Assembly (NCBI GenBank): GCA_001972305.1
Contig: BDDD01000312.1
Location: 241,900 to 305,899, forward strand
DNA from: Cephalotus follicularis
Lineage: Eukaryota; Streptophyta; Magnoliopsida; Oxalidales; Cephalotaceae
Direction of reading: 5' to 3'
DNA length: 64,000 nt
Part shown: positions 34,790 through 45,113 of the stretch, piece after piece
Numbering within the stretch: position 1 is the first letter of the stretch
How the letters are laid out: each line of letters starts with the position of its first letter
The notes under the pieces: model-generated
Told to the model about the DNA's origin: nothing
Database searches by the model: none
The model's input: only the letters and a program-made list of their open reading frames with translations
Translations under genes and position numbers: made by a program

Positions 34790-35240
34790 CTTGTAGTTCG
34801 GTTTGTTATTTTTTTTTCCGGTTTATCAAAATAATAAACAGAACATCGAACCAAAATTTAAGAATATTGAAATTTTTTTACCTAAAAAAATTGGGTTCGG
34901 TTATACTTTTTTTTTAGTTTTTCTTAAAATATATCTAAATTTAAATAAGAATCTTAATCTTTTTCATATACCCTTGTATTCTGATAAAAAAACATCCTTT
35001 CAAATATGATATGCTTTTTTTCTTAGTATAAATTTTAAGTGATTAATTTTGTTAATATGTAAAAAAAAAAAGTTCGGTTCGTTGGTATTAGCGAATTATC
35101 AAAACTAGTAATCAAAAACAGTACAAAATTCTTAAAAATTCTGAGATACTGAACCGAACTTATCAAAATACCGAAAAACCGAACATAAAATTTCAGCTCG
35201 GTTCATATCGGTATTCAGGAATTATGAACAGCCCTATTCA
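34790..35240. mobile_element. Possible hAT-like MITE relic
   Basis: Left and right parts carry opposed GTTCGGTTTG and CTGAACCGAAC/AAAACCGAAC words. The right end reads GAACAGCCCTA, resembling hAT-type termini. The left terminus is not recognisable. Weak evidence. Confidence 0.3.
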
Positions 35241-36263
35241 TATGTAACTGGCTGGACGGGCCTATGTTTAGGTTTGGTGGACCATTGACAAGTTAGCCTG
35301 GTCTAATAACGCATTAGTCAATAACTTACTGCCCAAGTGCAGAAGTGCAGACTGGACAGAAAAAGGATGGTTTAAAATTGAAGCAAAAAATGTCGTCACA
35401 TCCCCACAATTTAAGATATTGGGTTGGCTTTGTTTGCTTGCATTGATGTTTAATATAAAAACTGATATCCTGGGGTTTTGTTAAGTTTTATCAGTATGAT
35501 ATTACGATACTGTAACCAAATTAAGCATTATTAACCATGACTACACTAGAAAAACATACAGTACAAGCCCAGCTTCACGAAAAACAAAGAGTCAAAGACT
35601 TGTTAAATTTGATGCGAAACCTTTGAAATAGTCAAAATATCTGGTGCTTACTTGACAAACAAGCCGTCTTTCATTATGAGGGAAAGAGACAGGCTTTGAC
35701 TTATGATTGCAGTACCTCAATTAATAGGGGAGTATCTGCAATCAATACATTGACCAAACATGTTTTTGTCACCGACATCTTTAACTTTCTTTTTACAAAT
35801 AAGAAAATAACAACTCACGATTAAGGTACTTAATAATCCAAGGCGTCAGTCAGTCAGTCTATTGAAATCTTCTTGTGTTGATATAGTAAAAGTTAGACTT
35901 CAACCAAAATTTAGAGGATTTAAAGAAGATAAAGGTGTAATATACAATCTATTAATTGAGTAAAAAAAAAAAAAGAGTATCACATTGGAGAACTAGAGAA
36001 CCACATCACACAATATAAAAATGAACAACATCTCTCTCAATGTATGTGCGAGTTTTACTATAACACAAATATAGAAATTAAAATCCTTTGCTACATACTC
36101 ACAAGCCTGCAACTGGTTCCAAGTCCAATGAATATATATCACAAGTACTCTATTTGAAGATCTCTTCAAATCCAAACAATACCATTTATAATTAAAACTT
36201 ACCTTCTTTTTGGGTTTCAATTCCCTCCGTTTTGGTACATATACACTACTCCTATCATAATCT
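35241..36263. other. Intergenic DNA with shifted remains of the F-box gene
   Basis: No intact gene. Just below the F-box stop, a minus-strand frame at about 36,255-35,993 reads DRSSVYVPKRRELKPKKKVS and onward, and could be the original continuation of the F-box protein after a frameshift. No domain is recognisable in it. Confidence 0.4.
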
Positions 36264-36576
36264 CTAAAGCACCAAAGTTATTGAAACGAGATTTTTCCAC
36301 AAATTTTTCCATCTCTTAGAGAGAACAGAAGTGCGTGCTGCTTCTTTAATGGGCAATTGAAATAGTATGGTAAGAATAACTTGGTCAGAGAGTTGACTAA
36401 TCCGATCATCAAAGTGGTCTCCTCTATTTTCAACCACCAGCTGATTGAGTTATTAAAAAACAAGCAATATAACATAAATTCTTGTAAAATGAATTGCATG
36501 AATTTCTTTGAAACTTTATAAAGTTGTAATGTTGACTCACCTCCTCTTCTGTTGAGTTAGTAGAGGGTTGCTGCAT
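36264..36576 (-). pseudogene. F-box protein gene, truncated
   Basis: Two minus-strand exons, 36576-36541 and 36440-36264, with a GT-AG intron and matching phase, encode 70 residues. Residues about 20-65 form an F-box: [19 protein letters not shown], then [19 protein letters not shown]-box proteins bind SKP1 and deliver substrates to SCF ubiquitin ligases. Plant family members of this type continue for 300 or more residues with LRR/FBD or other substrate-binding regions. Here the frame stops (TAG 36264-36266) right after the F-box. Residual coding-like text follows in another frame, so a frameshift pseudogene is the best reading. A short F-box-only product cannot be excluded. Confidence 0.65.
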
Positions 36577-37030
36577 TTTGGCAATTCGTGTTCTTTGTGT
36601 TGATAATTATTTGCTTAGATATACAATCTGTGAGGTCAAAACAAGTTTAAAATAAATTAATGGCAAATTGAAATCTCCAAAAAAAAGGACCATAGGTTAC
36701 AAAAGAAAAAAAAAAGACAAAACAAGAGCAAACTGAAATACACACTTGATTAAATTATCAAAGTGTAGGAGTTTGATAATCACCTTGCTGTTGAGGTTGA
36801 TTGCAGTATCGGTCTCAAGCTTTTATAACTGATTCTTGATTTCTATAAACCTAATGAATATGACCATGCAAGATCAAGATTACAGAGTGTAGACTCATGA
36901 GATGAGAGATAAAAGAAACCACTTGCATGTAAAAACACAAACATTATAGTAAAATTTAACAGTGACATGTAAAAACTAGAAAAATTAACTAAAGCTGATG
37001 AATTTACCTTGAACCAGAATAAGACAGAGC

Positions 37031-37068
<38 letters not shown>

Positions 37069-39226
37069 ACCTAAAAAATCTAATTTTTTTAGTATTGATT
37101 TTTTTTTTATAAAAATGACTGATGAATTTCAAGATTTGGTTGAATTGGTCAAACGTGAAATTACAGTTTACACATCTTGTTGACCCAATGGGCCCAAAGT
37201 AACAATAATATCTGACACGTGGGCCTATTCTCTGTTCACCTTAAACGACGCCGTGACTTGATGAATTTAACTAATATAATCTAAGCTTACTGTCAGAGTG
37301 AGGTGATTGCTTTCAATGACAAAACATTGCAATGCCATTGCCGTGAAATTTTTAAGAGACACAGAGAGAGAGAGAGAGAGTTTAGGTCTATATTGAATAT
37401 TTAGTAATCACAAAAAACATATCGCAAGGGTTTTTAAGTCAACACTGGTGAGTTCCTGTCCTTTTTTTTCATGTGTTTAATTTTATCCTTTTTATTTAAG
37501 CTTTTACCCTGCTAGCATCCAAATGCTTCGTTTTGTATATAGTTTCTATTTATTTTTTGCCAACTTTAAATTATAACTGTAGTGCTTTTATTTTTTATTT
37601 TTATGTGCTGATGTGCATTGTGTATTGTCACAAACAACTTAGTCCTAATGTCACTTGTTAAGCGAGAAAATAGTTAATTGCAAAAAAAAAAAAAAAAAAA
37701 AAAATTCTTACTTTGCTTATTGTAAAAACTTTTACGAAGTTTTGGAGGTATGTTTCTGCATATTTGTAATTTTTTTAAAATTTTTTTGTTGTAAAAAATC
37801 TGAAACATTATTACTGATGTAAATCAGTGGTTGAACTGAGGGGCTATTAGTAGACATGTTAATTTTTGTTCACATACCATGAATTTCTAGAAGGAAAATG
37901 ACTTACCATAGGTTAAATTGAGCAAGAAAAAGCATTGTTATGGTTCCAACTGCTGGAAAAGTCTTCCTGTTCCATATATGATGCTAAGATTGAGTCCAAG
38001 TAAGATCGGAGACCGTGCTAAAGCCCTAGGTAGTGCTATGCTTGCATCTGAATGGATTGATAATTTGTGGAAAGGTAGTTCTTTCACAATTTTTAGTAGA
38101 TGGAATGAGGAGTATTTCTTAAGTTTATTGTTGATTATCCACCATGTTTTGCTAAATCAGTAGAATGGAAAATTTTGTCTGTTTTGATGGAGGTAAATTT
38201 TGAAGCCAATCCCCACTGGAATGATTCTTTGTGTTCTTGAGGCATTGACCCTTCATTGTCAAGTCACTTCCTTACTTAAGAATGATGCAATTCCATTTAA
38301 TGTGCTCAGTGTATTCCTCTTCATGCTCTTATACAAATATAAATTTATTGTATATCGGTCATTAAGAACAAGAGTGTACCATTTTCAAATTTCTGTTTGG
38401 GATCAACGTTTGCTTGGATGGTAGCCAATTGTGGTAGCTTTGGGTAGAAAGAATGTCAACATTTTTAGTCAAAATTATGTAGCAAAGAGGCTACAACTCG
38501 ATAGTTTATTAACCTGGCTATTCACATTTCTATGTATCTGTTAATGTATACCCCATCCTACCATATCGCGGGACAATTTGTAAACAATGTTCCTGCTCAA
38601 CATACTTGAGACGATATTTTATTTTCCCCTTATTAGTAAGAGATTAAAAGGAGTAAATCATTAAATTGAATATACAAGATAGTGGGTCTTAATTGTGATT
38701 GAAATTTAAGCCACAATGAATCACAGTGTAACTAGATATACTTCATATTACAGTATCAATACACTATTCAGATTCCACATTTATCAGTTTCACTATTCCT
38801 TTTTTTTGGTCAAATTAGATGTTAAGTGGTGGACTAATGCAACCTGTGAACCATCCTCGGGATCTTTCTTGAAATTTTAGTTTGTGTAGCATATAATCTG
38901 GAAACTTGCAAATTAATCAGTTGGTTGCGGAACTGTAATGTGGCTCTTTGGAGTTTCATCACATATGCAAAGGAACAGGTGGATTATTTTTAGATCTTGC
39001 CTTTCAAACCACCTTAATCTTTAGACTCTGCAAATCTACAGTTTGCATTCTTGCTGAATGGGGAAAGTCCTTTTGAGTTTCAAACTAATTAACATTACTT
39101 TTTTTTTAATTTTTTAGATCTTATCTGGAAACTTGCTCCTTTCCCCCTTTTTTTTAATAATGTTCTTTTTTTCATTATAAAGTACAAAATTGTGCAACTG
39201 AAGAGAGTGATCAACAAGGAGCAGAG
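36577..39226. other. Spacer between the divergent F-box relic and the B3 gene
   Basis: Contains (GA)n runs at about 37,035-37,065 and 37,363-37,380 and an A run at 37,682-37,703. A donor-like ACTGGTGAGT lies near 37,445 and could end a non-coding first exon of the B3 gene. No protein-coding gene is supported. Confidence 0.4.
37035..37066. repeat. (GA)n microsatellite
   Basis: About 16 GA units. Such runs are common in plant 5' leaders and promoters and lie here between two divergent genes. Confidence 0.9.
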
Positions 39227-42200
39227 ATGTGTTGCAAGATACTAGCCTGTGCACAGTGCACACAGAATTGCTTACTGGCTCACGGGAAGAATAAGGACAC
39301 AACTCCTGTGATTACCTCTTTCTTCAAAGTTATGTATGGTAATCAGTTCTCCGAAGTTTTGGTATGTTTTATTCTACTCTTTGCTTGGCAATTCTTTAAG
39401 GTTGTGCAGAACTTTTTTTTGTTCTTATCTTCTTAAATAATGTAAATACTATAGTTTTCTTCTTTCTTTATTCACCTCAACCTGGTGACAGTGCATATTT
39501 TTTAGCCTAAGATTGTTGAAAAAAAATGATGACCTCCTCAAGTCAAATTTTTATTTCCTCCTATATTGTTTGCTGGTTGTAGTTCCGAGCTAGAGTTATG
39601 AGAACACTTATATTCTTATGCAATTTGCATGGCATTGATTAGATTTAGTTGGTGATTGAAATTATACTATGTTTAATGTCATGGCCATATCTCTGAGTAA
39701 AAACCATCTATATTGATTTTGAATACAGCCAAGCCAAATTCTTTGTGTGTATCAAAATTTGACACGTGCGTTGATGTCTAGGAAATCTACAAATAAATTT
39801 TGTCAAAAATATTTTCTATAAATTATTACGTGGCCTTCAGACTGCTTTGTCGCATAGATTAGGGATGTAATGCCCTGGTTACACTCATCTCTGATCTTGC
39901 TTTCTTGTTTCCTGTACATTTTAAAGTTGCTTTAAACTTGCATGTTATCCACTTGGTGTCAAAAAATAATTTTACCTAGTGATGAGGTGCTCTGTTTAGA
40001 TTGATTTCGTGAATTTCTTTCATATGGCTACCAATTTGCTCTACTCTTCTTACTGTGCCATTCCAAAATTATCATTTGCAAATTTTTTCTTTTGGATTGC
40101 AGTTCTTGCCCCCTAAATTTGCTCGTACAATTTCCTCATTGATTGATCAATATACCTTTCTTGAAGATTTATGTGGGCAGCGATGGAAAATTCAATTATG
40201 TAAAGTTGATGGCTCCTTGGCTTTTCAACAAGGATGGAATTCATTTTCAGTTGCCCATGGGCTAGACATTGGTGACATTGTGATATTCAAGTATTTTGAA
40301 GGATCACACTTTGCTGTTGAAATGTATGACAAAACTGGCTGCGAAAAGCTTGAATTTTGTAAAAAGAAACGGCAGAAGAAAAGAAGTAGGCCTTGCCAAA
40401 ATTCTACTGCCAAAAATGCTCGATGCCAATCAGTGGATATAAGACCATTGAGCAAACAGAGATCAGATGTTTCTGGTTCAGATGCTAAAATAATTCAAAG
40501 GCAATCTGAGATGACAGATGGGAAACAAATAAAAATAACTGCAAAAAATATGCCAAATTGTGATGATGGCAATGGAAGAGCCCATACTGTGTCTAAAGCA
40601 GGATATGTTGAGGAACCATACTATTTAATCAATAGAGACTTGGGAGAAGGAGAGGACAGAAGCACTTTATTTGACTTATCCAACTTTGAAATGTGTGATA
40701 ACAAGGCTGGCACTGATGGAAGCAACAAAGTTGCAGCTCGAGTAGAGAAATTGCCTGTTCATGCTGTTATATGCCTGAGATCTCAAGTTGAAGCTGGCTT
40801 TGGGGACGTTGATCTAAGAGCTGCAGAGATGGTGACAAGTGTATTGCCTTCAGATTCATCTGAATCTGAAAGGGAGAAAAACAAAGATATTGAAGAAAAG
40901 AAAAAGCTTTTAACCGTCTCTAATAAAGATTCTTGCAATAGCAAGATTCCTGGTAATCTAGATGGAGAGAACAGTTCTGATATGTCAAGTACAGTGATGA
41001 AGAGTTGCAAGACCACTGATGGTAGGGACAAAACACTATGAAGTTGCTTTCATCTGTTTGCTAAATTTAGTTTCTTGATGTTGATAGATTTGTTAGTGAT
41101 GTGATGGCATAATTTCTTTCTTCTTTCTGCTCAAAATATTTCAGCATCATTTTTGAGACATGATCAGATGGTCTCCCCGAGTAAAATCAGTCAAAGTTCC
41201 CCACTGGAGATTACTGGAATGCCAACGCCTCCTGATTATCCAGTTGCCTTTGCAATTCAAAGTTGTCAATCTGGTCTGCATTCTTTTCTGGTGGCGGCTT
41301 TACTTTTCTTGTGCTTTTGTTGAATTGCCTTCGGTCATGAAACATTTGCACAGCTGCTTATTCGAATTCGTTTGAAATCAACTTCTTGCAGCTAAAATGG
41401 ATAAGATTGTCAAACAAGAGGCTGTTGAGATGGCTTCAAAATTCCACAGTTACAAAGAGATGATTCAAGAGATACATGGTCTGACTTTAAATTTTTGCTT
41501 CACCTTGCTAATAAAAAATGGAAGAGAAAAAAGTCTCTCTGTCTGTTTTGTGGGATTATTGATGTTTTCTGTTTTAATATATTATTTGCATGCAAGGAAC
41601 TGCAGGGGAGGATAAAAAATTCACTAAAAAGTGGGACACTCTTAAAGATGCTGGCTTTGTTGATATGTCCTCACAAATTGCAGCCAATATCTCCAGCTTG
41701 ATTGCAGTGGGCAGTCAATCATTTCTTGTGTGTTATCACCAACCCTATGGAGTTCATTTTTGCTGATTTTACATGACATATATGTTCTTCATTCATTGAC
41801 CATAATGCTCTAATTTGGTTTTTAATGGCGGTGCTGCCCTTATTTCTTTGTTGTGGCCTTTGTTTTTGTGGACGCTTGTGATATATTCTGTTGTAATGCA
41901 ATAACTGCTGTTTTGACAAGATTATGTTAATAGAGAAATGAAACATTACTGCTCTTTAGATCTCAAAGTAGAGCTTTGCTAGTCTTGCTGTAATTTCTTG
42001 GTGAGACTAATATGGCTGTGATAAATCTTCTTACAAATGTGCCCTTGATTTTGTATCTGAGTCAGTCATTTATATTGTTGATCTCACGCAGGAGTTGTCA
42101 ACGAGCTTGCCATCATCTTCTTCTAAGTTAAGAGCAAAAAAGGAAAGCAAGGTAGTGCTCCTCCAGGATTCAGAAATGAGATTGTGGCCTGTCCTGTATC

Positions 42201-42370
42201 ATGAGAAACCTGGATTCAATATTTTGACTGGGGGATGGGATTCATTTAGCAAGGCCAATAATATCCAACCGGGAGATCAGTGTGTCTTCAGACTTGAAAA
42301 CGAAAGAGAAGGCATTTACGGAGTCCGTATTGTTCGAAAACGAGATAAATCTGCATCCCTTAAAGTTTGA
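39227..42370 (+). CDS. B3 domain-containing transcription factor, REM-like, two B3 domains
   Basis: Six exons are proposed: 39227-39361, 40103-41021, 41145-41273, 41392-41478, 41606-41751 and 42092-42370 (1695 nt, 564 aa). The first B3 domain (residues about 29-130) crosses exons 1 and 2: ITSFFKVMYGNQFSEVL, LPPKFARTISSLIDQ, QRWKIQLCKVDGSLAFQQGW, GLDIGDIVIFKYFEG. A long acidic/basic linker follows. The second B3 is mostly in the last exon: VLLQDSEMRLWPVLYHEK, GGWDSFSKANNIQPGDQCVF, GVRIVRKRD. B3 domains bind DNA in the major groove; REM proteins are nuclear, and many act in meristems and flowers. Exons 1, 2 and 6 are firm. Exons 3-5 rest on phase agreement with weaker sites (donors GTCTGC and GTTCAT). 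Without splicing at 41021 the frame stops at 41041, leaving a one-B3 form. Confidence 0.82.
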
Positions 42371-42715
42371 TATGCTGTTGTAAAAGAGAGCATGTCATTA
42401 AGTTGTATGAACATTAGCCATGAACAGTGTGACAGGTATTTAGTACAATATCTGTTCTTTTCGTTAAATAGCTGCTATGCGTAGTTAATATGCTGAACAT
42501 GTAAAGTAACTACTAATATTTAGTTTTTAATGTATTATTAGTAGTTATTTTCTAATTATAGATGAATTTAACATTCCCTTTCTAGATGGTAAGGTATTAC
42601 ATGTAGACTAGGCAAACACCAAACAAAAATTATTAGGACCCAGCAAAATCGTTACTCATATATTTTGATCTCATTTCTGAATGATTAATATATGGTCCAT
42701 ATAACAAAAATTAGG
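42371..42715. other. 3' flank of the B3 gene
   Basis: AT-rich, no coding signal; probably 3' untranslated region followed by intergenic DNA. Confidence 0.4.
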
Positions 42716-43185
42716 TGAGGTGTCCAATTTTTTAAAATATCAATAGTTGGTTTTTTTAATATTTGAAAAAGTGGTAACTCTTGTTTGTTTGTTTTACCTG
42801 TGTTGAAGGGACGTGAATAGTTATTCATATTTATTAATTTGTTTATATATTAGGCTGATGGATGTGATATTTGCTCATATTTTTTTATGTGAGTAAAGAT
42901 GAGGTGGTTAAACACAAGTGGTCATTTTTTTAAAACATCAATAGTTGATATTTTGAACATTTTAAAAACAATCACTTATGTTTGGTCATTTTACATTTAT
43001 TCATACCATAAATTTGAGTAATTGTTCGCATCTATTATTCTTGCTCATATGAGATTAATGGATTTGAACAATTACATTTTTTACGTGAACAAAAGTAATG
43101 TGACCAAATACGAATGATCACTTTTTTAAAATATCTGTAATTAACTTTTTAAATATTTAAAAAACGATAATTCATATTATGTCAT
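42716..43185. repeat. Tandem repeat, about 197-bp unit, three copies
   Basis: The word 'tttttaaaatatcaatag' and variants begin at about 42,723, 42,922 and 43,117 (offsets about 199 and 195). Neighbouring words such as 'tatttgaaaaa', 'gctcatat' and 'gtgagtaaa/gtgaacaaa' recur in the same order. AT-rich, no coding potential. Confidence 0.65.
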
Positions 43186-43452
43186 AAAACTAGAAATAAT
43201 ATCTTTGTTCATCTTTTTGCAATCATGTAGTCATGATAGTATCATAAATAACTAATTTGAGCCTGTGTACTAGAACATAGTGGTGGTCGTGGCAAGAGGC
43301 TGGCAAGACATGGCCAATCCGTCACTGTCTGGCTCCTCGTGTTACAATGTTTTTTCAAGTATAATTTAGAATAAAATTTAAAACTAAAACCAAGAATAAT
43401 AGATATATAAAATGATTTAACAATTTAAAAAGAGAAAAATTATAAAGAAAGA

Positions 43453-44493
43453 TGTTGATGCAAAAATCATTTTCTCAACAGTACCCCATGTATAAGGGTT
43501 TGATTTGTTTAAGGAAACGCTGGTTTTATGCTCCGAGGAAAAGGTAGAAGATGGCTGTTAATGCTTTCCCTGTACAGAGGAACAAACACGTTGAAGGCCT
43601 AGGAGGTTGTTCTCCCGGGGACACTTCGACGCTCAAGTTAGGCCTTTGCACAGTGAAAACAAGGTTTTTTTTAGAGTAAAAATAGCCGACCCTTGTTCTT
43701 ACTGTTGAACTAGTATTTATAGTGCTGGAGTGTAACTGTTTGAGCGTGAAATGAGGAGGTGATAGCTGTCCCCTAAGGAAATGCCGAGGATCTCGGTCAT
43801 TTCCCTTGATCTCCGCCAAATATGTCGCCACTTTCCTTGTTGGTAGTTCATTATACCACTACTTCCTTATTTAGATGAAGGCGAATCCCAAGAAATCAGG
43901 CAGATTTCATGCCCTTATCCCATAAACGAAGTGGGGGTCCTCTGCCACAGGGTTGCCGAGAAAGTGAACCATGGTACTGTTGCCGAGGTGATGGGTCTCT
44001 TGCTTCCCCTTTCGCTCCTGGGTCTTCATCTTCTGGTGCTTCCTCAGTGGCGTACGCTTAGGATGCCGGGTCCTCTACCATTCATCCGAGGATGAGGTCT
44101 CTTTGGATACCGTCAAGGAGAAGGTCCTCGATATATGTGCAGCGGGGGTACGTCCTCTGCTATGTGTTTGATAGACACCTCGGGTAGAGGAGGTCCTCGG
44201 CACTGGTGCCTTGAAGAAGGTCCTCTGATCTGCACCCTAAGTAAGCTCCTCGGGCTGAGGAGGTCCTCGGCACGGTCGTACTGTGGTGCGCTCTTGGTCA
44301 AACTAGCTCTCCTCGGCCCTGGTGTTTGGCGAGGGTCTGATGACTTGCTACTGTGAGTCGCCTTGCTAAGCTTCCTCTGACCCATGTTCGTGTGAGCCAT
44401 TTTCTTCTTGCACAAAAAGAAACCTCTGGACACGTGGCTTTATCCAAGGAGGACATGTGTCCTTCTTAATATAAACAAAATTTTCCCATATCA
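43453..44493 (-). repeat. 3' LTR of the Tat element, complete
   Basis: 1041 bp. Plus strand TGTTGATGCAAAAATC...TTCCCATATCA; minus strand TGATATGGGAA...TGCATCAACA. GC-rich GGTCCTC words recur in its inner part. Confidence 0.9.
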
Positions 44494-44898
44494 TATGCCC
44501 CCATGAACCTTCTTCTCTGACCTTGGTCAGAGGAGAAGGATCAGAGTTGAGAGCCGTGGCTCGAGCCAGACTCCTCTGCAGAGCTTCCTGCTAGCTTTCC
44601 CATTCGCGAGTTAGCCAAGATCGAAGGTATTGCTTTGGACGATCCTCTGCACAAAGCTGAATATGCCTCAGTAGAGGATCGAAGTCTGCCTCCTTGTCTA
44701 TATCTATCCCAGCTAACGGGCCTCGCGTCACGAGCCCAAATCATTGCATTTAAGTAGCGTATTGAACACGATCTGCACGTGGCGTTAGCCGAGCATTTCC
44801 TACCTCTGTCGCTTCGTTTCCCGCCTATGATTTGACGGTTCGCTTCTTAACCGTTAGATCTTACGTGAGGTGGAGGGCCAGGATTCGAGGTGGGGGTC

Positions 44899-45113
44899 TA
44901 TAAAAGGTTATATTCTTCTCCAAGCAAACCTTTCGCTCCTTCAATCTCCAATACTCACATCATCGTCGTTGAGAGCTTTCTAAGTTTGTTGTGCCTTCAG
45001 AACCCTATTCCATCACTCCACATCAAAATCTTTGGTAAGTTTCTGTCATCTCTTTGCTTTTCTAGGTCGTTCTTAGATTTCTTTAGCAGTTCCTTCTTCT
45101 TCGTCTCAAGCTC
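44899..45113 (+). promoter_or_regulatory. Promoter and spliced 5' leader of the antisense gene
   Basis: TATAAAAG at 44899-44906, then a pyrimidine-rich leader. A strong donor TTTG|GTAAGT at 45034/45035 and an acceptor TTTAGCAG at 45089 bound a 55-base leader intron. The next ATG is 45114. Together they define a plausible independent promoter on the strand opposite to the retrotransposon. Confidence 0.7.

Noticed and set aside
37918-38163. Forward open frame upstream of the B3 gene
   Set aside because: No ATG at the frame start, no domain, and not in phase with any B3-gene exon.
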